A DNA stretch of 64,000 bases from Janthinobacterium sp. 344 (GCF_900112025.1 NZ_FOKL01000005.1:424796-488795); one strand, 5' to 3'; shown: positions 9,679 to 18,699, counted from the stretch's first letter. Numbers and translations are program-made. The notes: generated from the sequence alone by a model not told the origin.

Positions 9679-10122
9679 TCAGCGGCCCGGAAACGCCAGC
9701 GTGGCCAGGTGCTCGCCCTGCGTGCCGCCGTCCGCCAGCCGGCGCGCCGGCACCACCATCACCAGTTCGCCGCCCACGCTGCCATCGGCGTGATGGTCGA
9801 TGCGCACTTTCAGCTGGCGGTCCAGCGCGACAAAGGCATTGCGGCCGGTGGCGACGATGCGGTGCTCGGGCTGCTTGCCGATGCGCGCATACATGATGCT
9901 GCCGGCGCGGCGCAGCTGCAGGGTGTCGCCATTCGACAGGTCGTAGGCGCCCGCGAATTGCTGGAAGTCTTCACGCAGCATGTGGCGCGGCTGCGCCGGC
10001 ACCTCGATGCGCAGCGCGTGGCCCGGCACTTCCACGGTGCTGTCTGGCGGCAGGGTTTGCGCGTGCGCCGCCATGCCGGTGGCGGCCAGGCCCAGCAGCG
10101 TGCCCAGGATGATGGTTCTCAT
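9679..10122 (-). CDS. Small secreted protein of unknown function
   Basis: A 147-residue protein with a clean Sec signal peptide (MRTIILGTLLGLAATGMAAHA, cleavage after AHA) and no further membrane span. The mature part has one conserved-looking stretch, FAGAYDLSNGDTLQLRR, reminiscent of the short beta-rich domains found C-terminally in some serine-hydrolase and DUF3471-like proteins. That resemblance is weak. GGGAG sits six bases before the ATG. It is the first gene of a likely two-gene unit with the LuxR regulator. Confidence 0.65.
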   Translation of the reverse strand: MRTIILGTLLGLAATGMAAHAQTLPPDSTVEVPGHALRIEVPAQPRHMLREDFQQFAGAYDLSNGDTLQLRRAGSIMYARIGKQPEHRIVATGRNAFVALDRQLKVRIDHHADGSVGGELVMVVPARRLADGGTQGEHLATLAFPGR

Positions 10123-10447
10123 GATGTTCTCCCTCGATGGTTGCGTGCCCCTGGCGCGCGGCCCGGTCGGGCGGGGCGTGAGGCTGGAGCCAGTCTAGGC
10201 AAGGGCGCGGCGCGGCGCATCATTCATCCGAATGAGACGGGGATGGATATTTGCAGGGAGCTGGTGCGTGGAATGGCGCCACGGCCTTCCGTGCGTAGAC
10301 CAAGTTAGGACAGATTCCTGCCTCAGGCAAAGTCGACCGCAGCAACGCTGCGTTCAAGAATATTGCCGCAACGCAATCTCGCGCGAGCAATGCCGGCCCA
10401 TGATGTAAGATTCGCACTATGTCCGATTTCACATTTACCGATTGCCC
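10123..10447. other. Divergent intergenic region
   Basis: 325 bases between the leftward secreted-protein/LuxR unit and the rightward vWA-PP2C-kinase operon, so it should carry both promoters. A short inverted repeat, TCATTC/GAATGA (10220-10225 and 10230-10235), is the only symmetric site I can see. No convincing small gene is present. Confidence 0.5.
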
Positions 10448-11131
10448 ATGAGTTCAATAATGATTCCCGACGTCGCCCTGGTCGACAATACCGAACAACG
10501 CACGCCGCTGGTGCTCGTGCTCGATTGCTCCGGCAGCATGGATGGCGAACCCATTTCCTTGCTGAACGAAGGCCTGGCCTTGCTGGAACAGGAACTCAAG
10601 TCCGACGTGATCGCCGCCAAGCGCGTGCGCATCCTGGTGATTCAATATGGGGCGCACGATGAAGCCGTGGTCGCCAGCAACTGGTGCGACGCCATGGATT
10701 TCACGGCGCCCCGGTTGGAAGCGAACGGCACCACGCCGACCGGCGCCGCCGTCGAGCTGGCCCTGGCCGAGATCGAGCAGGAAAAGCAGCGCTTCCGCCA
10801 GGCGGGCGTGGCCTACACGCGGCCGTGGCTGTTCCTGATGTCGGACGGCGAGCCGACGGACCGCTGGCAGCACGGCGCCGAGCAGGCGCGCGCGGCCGAA
10901 CAGGCCAATAAAGTGGCGATCTTCCCCATCGGCGTGGGCGACCACGCGAATATCGCTACCCTGGGGCAGTTTTCCAGCCGGGGCGAACGGGGCGTGAAGC
11001 AGCTGAAAGGCTTGCAGTTCCGCGAACTGTTCCTGTGGCTGAGCGCCAGCATGCAAGTGGTGTCGCAATCGCGCCCAGGCGCGCAGGCGCAGCTGGCGTC
11101 GACGGACGGCTGGTCCGTTGTGAATACGTGA
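10448..11131 (+). CDS. TerY-like von Willebrand factor A domain protein
   Basis: A 227-residue single vWA domain with a complete metal-ion-dependent adhesion site: DCSGS (residues 26-30), the Thr in NGTTPTG, and the Asp in LMSDGEPTD. This is the TerY type, which in stress-response loci accompanies a PP2C phosphatase and a protein kinase (the TerY-P triad). Exactly those two genes follow, the first only 14 bases downstream. It is probably a cytoplasmic scaffold or ligand-binding partner. The ATG at 10448 is preferred to a TTG two codons upstream; no strong ribosome-binding site is visible. Confidence 0.9.
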   Translation: MSSIMIPDVALVDNTEQRTPLVLVLDCSGSMDGEPISLLNEGLALLEQELKSDVIAAKRVRILVIQYGAHDEAVVASNWCDAMDFTAPRLEANGTTPTGAAVELALAEIEQEKQRFRQAGVAYTRPWLFLMSDGEPTDRWQHGAEQARAAEQANKVAIFPIGVGDHANIATLGQFSSRGERGVKQLKGLQFRELFLWLSASMQVVSQSRPGAQAQLASTDGWSVVNT

Positions 11132-11145
11132 AAGCGCGCTGATCC

Positions 11146-11904
11146 ATGACTGCCGTACAGCATCCATGGCGCGTGTTCGGCGCCTCCGTCACGGGCAAGG
11201 CGCACCTGGATAAAGATATCGCTTGCCAGGATGCGCACGCGCACGCCGTCGTGAACGACGTTTTGGTGGCCATCGTCTGCGACGGCGCCGGTTCGGCCCG
11301 CTTCAGCGAGCAGGGCGCGCAGTTTATCGCAGCGCAAACCGTGCAAGCGCTGGCCGGACGGCTGGAGCAGGGCGCCGTCGTGCAGGATCTGCACGACGGC
11401 GCGCTGGCGGCTACCCTGGCGCAGATCCGCGCCGCGCTCGACGACATCGCGCGCGCCGCCAACGCCACCCTGGACGACTACGCCAGCACCGTAGTGGGCG
11501 TGGTCCTGGGGCCGGACGGGGGATTCTTCTTCCACCTGGGCGATGGCCTGGGCGTGGCGCAGCTGCTTGAGGGCGGCGAACTGATCTCGCTGCCCGCCAA
11601 CGGCGAATACGCCAACGAAACCTATTTCCTCAGCGGTGCACGCTGGCGCGAACAGCTGCGCCTGCTGGCGATTCCGCCAGCCGTGCGCGGCGTCGTGCTG
11701 ATGTCGGACGGCTGCATGCCCTTTGCCATGAGCAAGAACAATGCAGCCCTGTATGCGCCATTCATGGATGCCGTGCAAGGCTATCTGCGCACGGTCGAGA
11801 GCAGCGAGCTGGGCAATGAAGCGCTGGCGTCCACCCTGGCCGACCCGCGCACGCACCAGATCACGGGCGACGACAAGACCCTGCTGCTGGCCATGCGCGC
11901 ATGA
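11146..11904 (+). CDS. PP2C-family Ser/Thr protein phosphatase
   Basis: A 252-residue PP2C phosphatase, expected to remove phosphates placed by the kinase encoded next. Metal-binding motifs are in order: QDAH near residue 25, CDGAGS near 45, the GDG of FFHLGDG in the middle, MSDGC near 185 and the terminal GDDKT. The short, regulator-free form is the one found in TerY-P triads. It overlaps the kinase start by four bases (ATGA), which indicates translational coupling. Confidence 0.9.
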   Translation: MTAVQHPWRVFGASVTGKAHLDKDIACQDAHAHAVVNDVLVAIVCDGAGSARFSEQGAQFIAAQTVQALAGRLEQGAVVQDLHDGALAATLAQIRAALDDIARAANATLDDYASTVVGVVLGPDGGFFFHLGDGLGVAQLLEGGELISLPANGEYANETYFLSGARWREQLRLLAIPPAVRGVVLMSDGCMPFAMSKNNAALYAPFMDAVQGYLRTVESSELGNEALASTLADPRTHQITGDDKTLLLAMRA

Positions 11905-14246
11905 GCCGGAAGCAGGGAGTCACGCCCGGTCTGAGTCCGGGCGGCAAGATCTGGCTGGACAAGGTCCGCAGTTTGATCTTGGGCAAGCTGATCAAGAGCG
12001 GCGGCGCGGGCAGCGTGTATCTGCTGCCCGGCGCGCCCGCGCAGGTCGCCAAGCTGTATCACCCGCACCTGGACCGGGCCGCCAACCGGCGCAAGCTGGA
12101 AGCCATGCTGGAGCTCACGCCCGAGTTGCCCGACCAATTGGAAAACGGCAAGCGCTACGTGCAGATCGCCTGGCCGCAGGCGGCCGTGTTCGACGGCCAG
12201 GGCGGTTTTGCCGGTTTCGTCATGCCTCTGCTGGACATGGCGCAGACGGCCGAGCTGGAACAGATCCTGCAGGAGCGGCAAGCGCGCGCGGCGGGCTTGC
12301 CCACGGGACTCGGTCCCAAGCTGACCCTGGCCGCCAACCTGGCCGCCGTCATCGATGCCTTGCACCAGCAGCAGCATTACGTGGTCGACTTAAAACCCGT
12401 AAACCTGCGCTTTTACCGCGATTCGCTGTACATCGCCATGCTCGATTGCGACGGTTTCAGCATCCAGGGCCATGCGGAGCGTTTTCCTGCGGAGCAATTC
12501 ACGGCCGACTACCTGGCGCCGGAATTCCAGCGCAAGGGCATGCCGGCTGGCACGGAGCTGGCGCAAGACCGCTTCGCCCTGGCTGTCGTCATCTTCCAGT
12601 TGCTGAACTTTGGCATCCACCCGTACAGCGGGCGGCCCGGCAATGCGCAGGCGCCCACCGAGATTCCCGGGCGCATCCGCGACGGCTATTACGCGTATGG
12701 CGTCAAGCGCCACAAGAACATGGCGCCGAACGCCACCAGCGGGCATGCGCTGATGCCGCCCGAACTGCGCGCCATGTTCGACCGCGCGTTTTCCCCGTCG
12801 CCCGCACCACAGCGGCCCTCGGCGGCCGACTGGGCGCAGCTGCTGCGCGGCTATGCGCAGCGCAGCGGCGGCAAGTTGACAGTGTGCGCAGTGAATCCCG
12901 AGCACCAGCATTTTGCGGGCCACGGTTGCGCGGCCTGCGCGCGCGACAAGGTCATCGCCTCGGCCGCGCAAGCGTCGATGCAGGCGCAGCAGATGCAACG
13001 GCAACAACCATCGTTGCCGCCGCAGCGCAGCGGGCGCGGCGCGCACCATACGGTACCGGGGCAGGCGCCCGTCTTCATCCCCGTGGCGGGCAGCGGCGGC
13101 ATCACGGGCAAGGGCTGGGCTGTGGTGGTGCTGCTGATCGTATTGTTCCTGATCGGCTTTACGGCCTGGACCTCGTCGCCCGATGAAGCCAAGGACAAGG
13201 CCAAGGCCGCGCAGGCGCAAGCCGAGCAGGCGGCCGGCCTGGAAGTATTCAACTGGCGCCCCCGCAAGGCGGCCGGTTTCCAGCCGTCCGATGCGCGCAA
13301 GGCCGTGCGCAGCCTGTCGCAAGCGGTCAGCAAGGGCGACGATGACGCCGTCACGCGGGGCTTGCAACTGTTGTACCGTGCCGGAGAGCAAAAATCGCCT
13401 GTCTACGGCGGCGACCCCGTCCGGGCGCAGCTGCGCGCCTCGTTGCTGGAAGGCCTGGGCTGGGTGCCTGGCTATGAGCCGGCGCTGGTGGCTAACTACC
13501 TTGACTTGCTGCAAGCGAACCCGCGCGACCATCTGGTGGCGGCGGCCATGGGCCGCATGCACCTGAGCCTGAACGAACCGCAGGCGGCGCGCCAGTACTT
13601 CGAGCAAGCCTTGTGGGCACGCCCGACCGATGGCACGGCCTGGCTGGGCATCGCGGCGACGGCCCTGCTGCGCGGCGGCGACGAGCGCGATGCCGTCAAC
13701 ATGGTGGCGCTGGCGCAGCTGACGGCCTACCGTTATGCGGTGGAGAACGCCGTGCCGGCGGAGCCGGGCGAACCGGCCGACAATGGCGTCGCTCGCACGA
13801 TGCAGCGCATGGACCTGAACGCCAGGATGCTGCGCCTGGTTCAGGGCTGGGATTACCAGAAGCGCTGGGACAAGGCGCTGGCCGATGGCGCGCTGCTGGC
13901 GGCCAGGCTCAAGGCCATGCCACCGCTGCGCGACCAGGTCGGCGGCGTGCAGCGCGAGACGATGACGACCGTGACTTACGGCGTGCTGGACGAACAGCAT
14001 GCAACGGGTGAAAACCGCCTGACCCTGACTATCGCGGCCGACGGCACGCTCAGCCATGCGGCGGCCGAGTCGCCGATGGAGCCGATGCTCAACAAGGTGC
14101 TGCTCGACAGCGTGAAGCGCTGGACCTACTTGCCGGCCGTGCAGCACGGTCAATTGCGCGATGCCAAGGTGGTGGTGCTGGTGCGCTACCGCAACGGCCG
14201 GGTCAGCTTCGTGCCGGCCGGCGTGGCCGCCACGACGGAAAATTAA
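11901..14246 (+). CDS. Membrane-anchored Ser/Thr protein kinase with TPR and TonB-like C-terminal region
   Basis: A 781-residue protein. An N-terminal kinase domain (about 20-320) shows a glycine loop (KSGGAGSVYLLPG), a Lys in VAKLYHP, a catalytic loop with VVDLKPVN and a metal loop DCDGF in place of DFG. A Cys/His cluster (about 330-352, including HGCAAC) resembles the zinc-binding element following TerY-P kinases. One membrane helix lies at about 406-427. The periplasmic part contains TPR-like helices (about 520-620) and ends in a TonB-C-like segment (NKVLLDSVKRWTYLPAVQ). It is the third member of the TerY-P triad. The arrangement suggests a cytoplasmic kinase coupled to an envelope sensor; direction of signalling is inferred. 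Confidence 0.85.
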   Translation: MSRKQGVTPGLSPGGKIWLDKVRSLILGKLIKSGGAGSVYLLPGAPAQVAKLYHPHLDRAANRRKLEAMLELTPELPDQLENGKRYVQIAWPQAAVFDGQGGFAGFVMPLLDMAQTAELEQILQERQARAAGLPTGLGPKLTLAANLAAVIDALHQQQHYVVDLKPVNLRFYRDSLYIAMLDCDGFSIQGHAERFPAEQFTADYLAPEFQRKGMPAGTELAQDRFALAVVIFQLLNFGIHPYSGRPGNAQAPTEIPGRIRDGYYAYGVKRHKNMAPNATSGHALMPPELRAMFDRAFSPSPAPQRPSAADWAQLLRGYAQRSGGKLTVCAVNPEHQHFAGHGCAACARDKVIASAAQASMQAQQMQRQQPSLPPQRSGRGAHHTVPGQAPVFIPVAGSGGITGKGWAVVVLLIVLFLIGFTAWTSSPDEAKDKAKAAQAQAEQAAGLEVFNWRPRKAAGFQPSDARKAVRSLSQAVSKGDDDAVTRGLQLLYRAGEQKSPVYGGDPVRAQLRASLLEGLGWVPGYEPALVANYLDLLQANPRDHLVAAAMGRMHLSLNEPQAARQYFEQALWARPTDGTAWLGIAATALLRGGDERDAVNMVALAQLTAYRYAVENAVPAEPGEPADNGVARTMQRMDLNARMLRLVQGWDYQKRWDKALADGALLAARLKAMPPLRDQVGGVQRETMTTVTYGVLDEQHATGENRLTLTIAADGTLSHAAAESPMEPMLNKVLLDSVKRWTYLPAVQHGQLRDAKVVVLVRYRNGRVSFVPAGVAATTEN

Positions 14247-14255
14247 AGGAATAAT

Positions 14256-15602
14256 ATGAAAATCAAGACCCTATGCGCGCTGCTTGGCGCTTGCTTGCTG
14301 ACCCCGGGCATGGCGCAGGCGGACATCGTGCAGCGCCAGGTGCTGGCCAGCATGGCAGTCGAACCCGATAGCGAGGGCGGCGATGTGTTCACGATTGCCG
14401 GCACGACGGCTTGCGGCGGCAAGCAGATCCGCATGGATGCCCGCTCGGTCAATCTGGACGAGGCGCCGTACGAGGCGCTGAAGGCTGAACTGTCCCGGCA
14501 CATCCGCAGCAAGACGCCCATGCGCGTCACCCTGAAAAGCTGCCCCGAGGATGCAAGCGTGCCCATCGTGCGCCGGATCGCCGCCTGCACGCCAGCCGAT
14601 TGCGCCGATGGCCGGGCGCGGCTGTACCTGCATGAACGTTTCTTCCCCATCGAGCAGGACAAGGCGGCCAACGTGCTGCTGTTGCCCTTGCTGAAAGGCA
14701 AGCAGCCTGGCACGTGGAAGGTCGAAATATATAGCGTCGCCGGCCACAAGCTGCGCCTGTCGGGCCAGGTCAACCGCGCCGATTATGTTTCCGGCGAACT
14801 GGTGGGCGGCTATGTCACGTATTACCCGAATGGCAAGATCGAGAAACAGGTGGCGCAGGATGGGGAAGGGCGGCAGCATGGCGTCGGCAGCAAGTATTAT
14901 CCGGACGGCACCCTGGAGCTGCGCGGCGAGTGGCGCCATGGCATGCCAGAGGGCGAACACCAGCGCTATCACGCGACGGGCAAGCTGAGCGAGACGAGCC
15001 GCTACCGCGACGGCCAGCGCCTGGACGGGCCCGTGCAAACCTTCGATGAAAATGGCAAGCCCGGCACCAGCTACACTTTGCGTGGCGGCAAGATGGAAGG
15101 CGAGATGCTCACGTATTTCCCGGATGGAAAAGTCTCCAGCCGTTCAGAAATGAAGGACGGCAAGTACAATGGCGTGAGCACGAATTACTATCCCGATGGC
15201 GCCGTGCGCGCCAGGATGACGCAGGTCGACGATTTGCCGGTCGGGGAAGCGCTGGAGTTCTATCCCGACGGCAAGGTGCAAAGCCGCCAGCGGTACGGCG
15301 ACAAGGGCGGGCTGCTGAGCCTGCAGCGCTACAGTCCGCAGGGCGTGCTGGTGCTGGAACGGCGCTGGGATGCGCAATGGCGCGAGCAGGGCACGTCGCG
15401 CTCGTGGTACGAAAGCGGCAAGCCCGAGCAATCGATCGAGTATGTGAATGACCGGCGCGACGGCTGGAGCCGCAGCTGGCGCGAAGATGGCAGCCTGAAA
15501 AGCGAATGCCGTTATGTGGCCGGCAAGACCCGGGGCGACTGCGGCGAGGCGCCGCCGGCACCGGAACTGCAGCGCAAGGAGCAGGCATGGCGCGCCTTGT
15601 GA
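14256..15602 (+). CDS. Secreted MORN/YwqK-like repeat protein 1
   Basis: A 448-residue exported protein: signal peptide (MKIKTLCALLGACLLTPGMAQA), a unique N-terminal domain of about 160 residues with paired Cys, then roughly ten tandem 22-24-residue repeats of the form YYPDGK...G...DG (residues about 185-430). Such repeats are annotated as MORN or YwqK-antitoxin-like; they form long beta hairpin arrays and usually mediate binding. An AAAGGA site precedes the ATG nine bases after the kinase gene, so it belongs to the TerY-P operon. It is a paralogue of the next gene. Its role is unknown; the antitoxin label some pipelines give this family is not supported by the context. Confidence 0.82.
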   Translation: MKIKTLCALLGACLLTPGMAQADIVQRQVLASMAVEPDSEGGDVFTIAGTTACGGKQIRMDARSVNLDEAPYEALKAELSRHIRSKTPMRVTLKSCPEDASVPIVRRIAACTPADCADGRARLYLHERFFPIEQDKAANVLLLPLLKGKQPGTWKVEIYSVAGHKLRLSGQVNRADYVSGELVGGYVTYYPNGKIEKQVAQDGEGRQHGVGSKYYPDGTLELRGEWRHGMPEGEHQRYHATGKLSETSRYRDGQRLDGPVQTFDENGKPGTSYTLRGGKMEGEMLTYFPDGKVSSRSEMKDGKYNGVSTNYYPDGAVRARMTQVDDLPVGEALEFYPDGKVQSRQRYGDKGGLLSLQRYSPQGVLVLERRWDAQWREQGTSRSWYESGKPEQSIEYVNDRRDGWSRSWREDGSLKSECRYVAGKTRGDCGEAPPAPELQRKEQAWRAL

Positions 15603-16951
15603 AGCATGTGCTGCTTGCAACGCTGCTGTGGCCGGCGCTGGTCCACGCCGAGATCGAACAGCGGCAAGTGGTCAGCGCGATCAAGGCCGAGGCCGGCAAG
15701 GGCGGCGGCGATGTACTGACACTGGCCAGTGACAACGGTTGCGGCGGGCGCCAGGTGCGCATGGATGCCTTGTCCGTGCACCTGGACGCAGCGCAATACG
15801 CGGCCATGAAGCAGCAGCTGGCGCCGTTGATACGCGAGGCGACGCCCTTGCTGATGCGCATCAGATCGTGTCCGGCACCCGGTGCAGCGCTCGCCATGCC
15901 CGAAGTCAGCAAGCTGGGCGGCTGCGAGCCGCAAGCGTGTGCGGACGGCAAGGCGCGCCTGTATTTGAATCACCATCTGTCGCGCGGCGAAGTGAAGGAA
16001 CATGCGCGCTATGCGCTGGTCGTTCCGCTGCCGCCAGGCAAGACGCCGGGCACCTGGCAAGTCGAGATCTATCACGTGCGCGAAGGCGAGCCGAAGCGGC
16101 TGACGGGCCAGGTCGACGCCGCCGATTACCTGCGCGGCAAGCTGGTGGGCAACTACAGCATGTATTACCCGCATGGTCAGCTGGAAATGCAGGTGGAGCA
16201 GGACGGGCGCGGCGTGCAGGAAGGCGTGCAGACCCGCTATTACCCGGACGGCCAGGTTTCCATGCGCGGCAGCTGGCGCAATGGCGTGCAGGAGGGCGAA
16301 GAGCAGACTTATCACCAGAGTGGCAAGCTGATCGAGTCGCGCACCTACCGCAACGGCGCCCGCGCCGATGGTGTGGTGGAAACGTTCGATGAAAACGGCA
16401 AGCTGCGCACGCGCATGACGCGGGTCAAGGGCGAGACGGACGGCGAGCTGCTGCTGTTCTATCCCGACGGCACCGTGGAAAGCCGCAGCCAGTATGTGAA
16501 TGGCATCATGACGGGCCCCAGCACCGGCTATTTCCCGGATGGCAAGGTACGCAGCACGGCAAGCTATGTGGACGGCAAACCCGCCGGCGACAGCGTCGAA
16601 TATTATCCGGACGGCAAGGTCGCCAGCAGGCGCACGCACAGCGGCCACTACGTATTGCGCAGCGAACAGCGCTTCAGCCGCGCCGGCGTGTTGCTCGTGG
16701 ACAAACGGTGGAACGCGGGCGGGCGCGAGGAGGGCGCCTTGCGCTCGTGGTATGCCGATGGCAAGCCGCGCCAGCTGATCGAATACGTGAACGGCGAGCG
16801 CCAGGGCTGGACCCGCCACTGGCAAGCGGATGGCAGCCTGGAAAGCGAATGCCGCTATGTGGCGGACGAGCCGCAGGATGGGTGCACGGGCGCGTCGGCC
16901 CAGATGTCGTACACGGAGGATGGGATTGAGGTTGAGATGCCGGAATCGTGA
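15587..16951 (+). CDS. Secreted MORN/YwqK-like repeat protein 2
   Basis: A 454-residue paralogue of the preceding gene with the same plan: signal peptide (MARLVKHVLLATLLWPALVHA), N-terminal Cys-containing domain starting EIEQRQVVSAIKAEA, then tandem YYPDGQ/YFPDGK-type repeats and a conserved end (SLESECRYVADEP). Its start overlaps the first gene's end by 16 bases and AAGGAG precedes the ATG, so translation is probably coupled. The pair arose by tandem duplication and then diverged. Its location at the end of the TerY-P operon suggests an envelope partner for the kinase's external region. This is an inference. Confidence 0.82.
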   Translation: MARLVKHVLLATLLWPALVHAEIEQRQVVSAIKAEAGKGGGDVLTLASDNGCGGRQVRMDALSVHLDAAQYAAMKQQLAPLIREATPLLMRIRSCPAPGAALAMPEVSKLGGCEPQACADGKARLYLNHHLSRGEVKEHARYALVVPLPPGKTPGTWQVEIYHVREGEPKRLTGQVDAADYLRGKLVGNYSMYYPHGQLEMQVEQDGRGVQEGVQTRYYPDGQVSMRGSWRNGVQEGEEQTYHQSGKLIESRTYRNGARADGVVETFDENGKLRTRMTRVKGETDGELLLFYPDGTVESRSQYVNGIMTGPSTGYFPDGKVRSTASYVDGKPAGDSVEYYPDGKVASRRTHSGHYVLRSEQRFSRAGVLLVDKRWNAGGREEGALRSWYADGKPRQLIEYVNGERQGWTRHWQADGSLESECRYVADEPQDGCTGASAQMSYTEDGIEVEMPES

Positions 16952-17180
16952 ACAGGGAACGTCGTTGCCGTTCGATCACTGATGCGTGGCCTGCCTTTTT
17001 TGCGAGACAGGTACAGGTACGGGGATGACACTGGTTGGCGTCCACGGTTCGTCCGGTCGCAGCACTGTGCTGTTGGCGTCAAACACCGCTGCCAGCCTGG
17101 ACGGGACCTTGGCGCATGGACGTTTGTGCCGGACTGGCCTTTTGTGGTCGGCTGCTTACGCCCCATTGCAGACATTCGCT

Positions 17181-17690
17181 TCAGGCCGTCGTTGACTGCA
17201 TTTCCGCCATCGCCTTAACGCGTTCGATAACGCCAAGAAGTTCCGTATCACACGGATCACCTGTGAACTCAGTTAGGCAAAGATGCCGCGTGGGTTGTCG
17301 CTGGAGCTTTTCGGGACTGTCATCGATCATGATGATCTCGTCTGCGGCATACCCGTGCTTCAACGCCTTGCGCAGATCTTTTATGTACACATAACCGTTA
17401 CTTTTCGGATCAACCTTCTGAACACACTTTGATACCGCCCATGAAAATGCTACGGGATAGGAAGTTCCAAACAGCTCCTCGGTGACTATCTCGACATAGC
17501 GTTCGCTCGATGAAGACCAGACTGCCATATCAAAGTGCGACGCACAGAACCTGATCAGGTCAGATGCAAACGGTCGTACATATACAAAATATGGGCCAAT
17601 GCGAAAGGAGTGAGCACAAGGTAAGGCAACCTCAGTCGCATGCACCAAGGTTTCATCTAAGTCGAAGACAATCAGTCGGACCCGCGCCAT
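17181..17690 (-). CDS. FCP1/SCP-like HAD phosphatase (NIF domain)
   Basis: A 169-residue HAD-superfamily phosphatase of the FCP1/NLI-interacting type. Catalytic aspartates are D10 and D12 in FDLDETLVHATE. Motif II is AVWSSSSERY and motif III is IMIDDSPEKL. FCP1 relatives are best known in eukaryotes, where they dephosphorylate the RNA polymerase II tail; bacterial copies are sporadic and their substrates unknown. AAAGG precedes the ATG. It lies in a leftward cluster with two orphan genes, in DNA visibly less GC-rich than the flanks, which suggests an accessory insertion. Confidence 0.85.
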   Translation of the reverse strand: MARVRLIVFDLDETLVHATEVALPCAHSFRIGPYFVYVRPFASDLIRFCASHFDMAVWSSSSERYVEIVTEELFGTSYPVAFSWAVSKCVQKVDPKSNGYVYIKDLRKALKHGYAADEIIMIDDSPEKLQRQPTRHLCLTEFTGDPCDTELLGVIERVKAMAEMQSTTA

Positions 17691-17791
17691 GTTCTTGCCT
17701 TTCGTTGTCAGCTTTTGGCCGATTGCGCTCGTTCACATCACCGACCGGCCCGATGCTTTGAAGCCTGATGCCGAAGAGCAAACTGCATCGC

Positions 17792-18223
17792 CTAATTCCA
17801 AACATACGCGATGTGCTCTTTCTTCCTGTTATCGAGAACATACGCGCGAACATACATTCGGAAATTTTCTGCCACATACACTTCTGTACGGAATTCAATA
17901 AGTGCTGCAACATCAATGCTATGACGCCTTAGATACTCTGCCAATCCGGTCCGATAGGCGAGCACGCAATTTCTAACTCTTGGAGGAAATCCGAACAATT
18001 CCTCGCTTGTTGCAGGAATCCAATTAATGGTTACTTGTTCACCGCGCCGCTCTCGCGCCATCTGATACACATCCTCGAAGACAAAGCCGCCATCCAAATA
18101 GTTCATGCCACTCATGAACGAGTGTGACCAGTTGTGGGCCATCGAGCGTATTAATTTATACTTCATTGAAATCCACTTTTTGACTGGCCGCTTCTGTCCG
18201 CTTGAAGCCACCTCAAATTCCAT
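17792..18223 (-). CDS. Hypothetical protein
   Basis: A 143-residue protein of no recognised family. It begins with MEFEVASSGQKRPVKKW and has aromatic-rich segments (MAHNWSHSFMSGMNYLDG and a C-terminal EVYVAENFRMYVRAYVLDN) that suggest an alpha/beta fold. There is no signal peptide or membrane span. The chosen ATG overlaps the upstream gene's stop by 11 bases, which implies coupled translation. A longer in-frame start would run far into the upstream gene. Codon use is less GC-biased than in the neighbouring housekeeping genes. Confidence 0.6.
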   Translation of the reverse strand: MEFEVASSGQKRPVKKWISMKYKLIRSMAHNWSHSFMSGMNYLDGGFVFEDVYQMARERRGEQVTINWIPATSEELFGFPPRVRNCVLAYRTGLAEYLRRHSIDVAALIEFRTEVYVAENFRMYVRAYVLDNRKKEHIAYVWN

Positions 18224-18620
18224 ACCTGTTCCGGGCAGCGGCTTCAAGCTCAGACTGCGGCAAGCCTGCTTGCCGCCAGAATTCAAAAAAATACTCCAAT
18301 GTTTCGGCAGTAGCGCCGCTATCCATGGGATGCAAGACGCATATGGCCGTTCTTATTTTCAAGACGTCCGGCGCGTGCGATTGATCCCGCCCTTCGATTG
18401 CGCGCCAGAGGCGTACACGCTCAGCGATGACTTCCTCAGCCGTCGCCGCACCGGTCATGTATCGATACGCCACCGCTGCCGCTGACTTGGCAGCCGCTGG
18501 CAATTGGGCAGTCACTCCGCCGATAGCCTCAATCATGAAGCGCTGCGCCAAAGGTTGTTCTGCAGGGTCATCCAGGTCCACCGCGCAGGCAATGGCATCA
18601 AAAAGTCTCTTATTCAACAT
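18213..18620 (-). CDS. Hypothetical helical protein
   Basis: A 135-residue, probably all-helical cytoplasmic protein (LNKRLFDAIACAVDLDDPAE at the start, RNRYGI at the end) of unknown function. The open frame extends upstream to 18746, but that extension translates the palindromic repeat at 18700-18726, so the starts at 18620 or 18626 are more likely. It overlaps the next gene and probably forms a two-gene operon with it, with the FCP1-like gene 100 bases further on. Confidence 0.6.
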   Translation of the reverse strand: MLNKRLFDAIACAVDLDDPAEQPLAQRFMIEAIGGVTAQLPAAAKSAAAVAYRYMTGAATAEEVIAERVRLWRAIEGRDQSHAPDVLKIRTAICVLHPMDSGATAETLEYFFEFWRQAGLPQSELEAAARNRYGI

Positions 18621-18699
18621 GTGCATGACGTTTCGCTGATTGCGCGATGCGTGCGCCGGGGCCGCCTCCGGCAAATGGCGTTCCCCCAAGACACAGACT

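Noticed and set aside
7947..9896. 649-codon rightward frame over the lipoprotein, LuxR and secreted-protein genes
   Set aside because: The opposite-strand genes have signal peptides, a helix-turn-helix and ribosome-binding sites; this frame has none.
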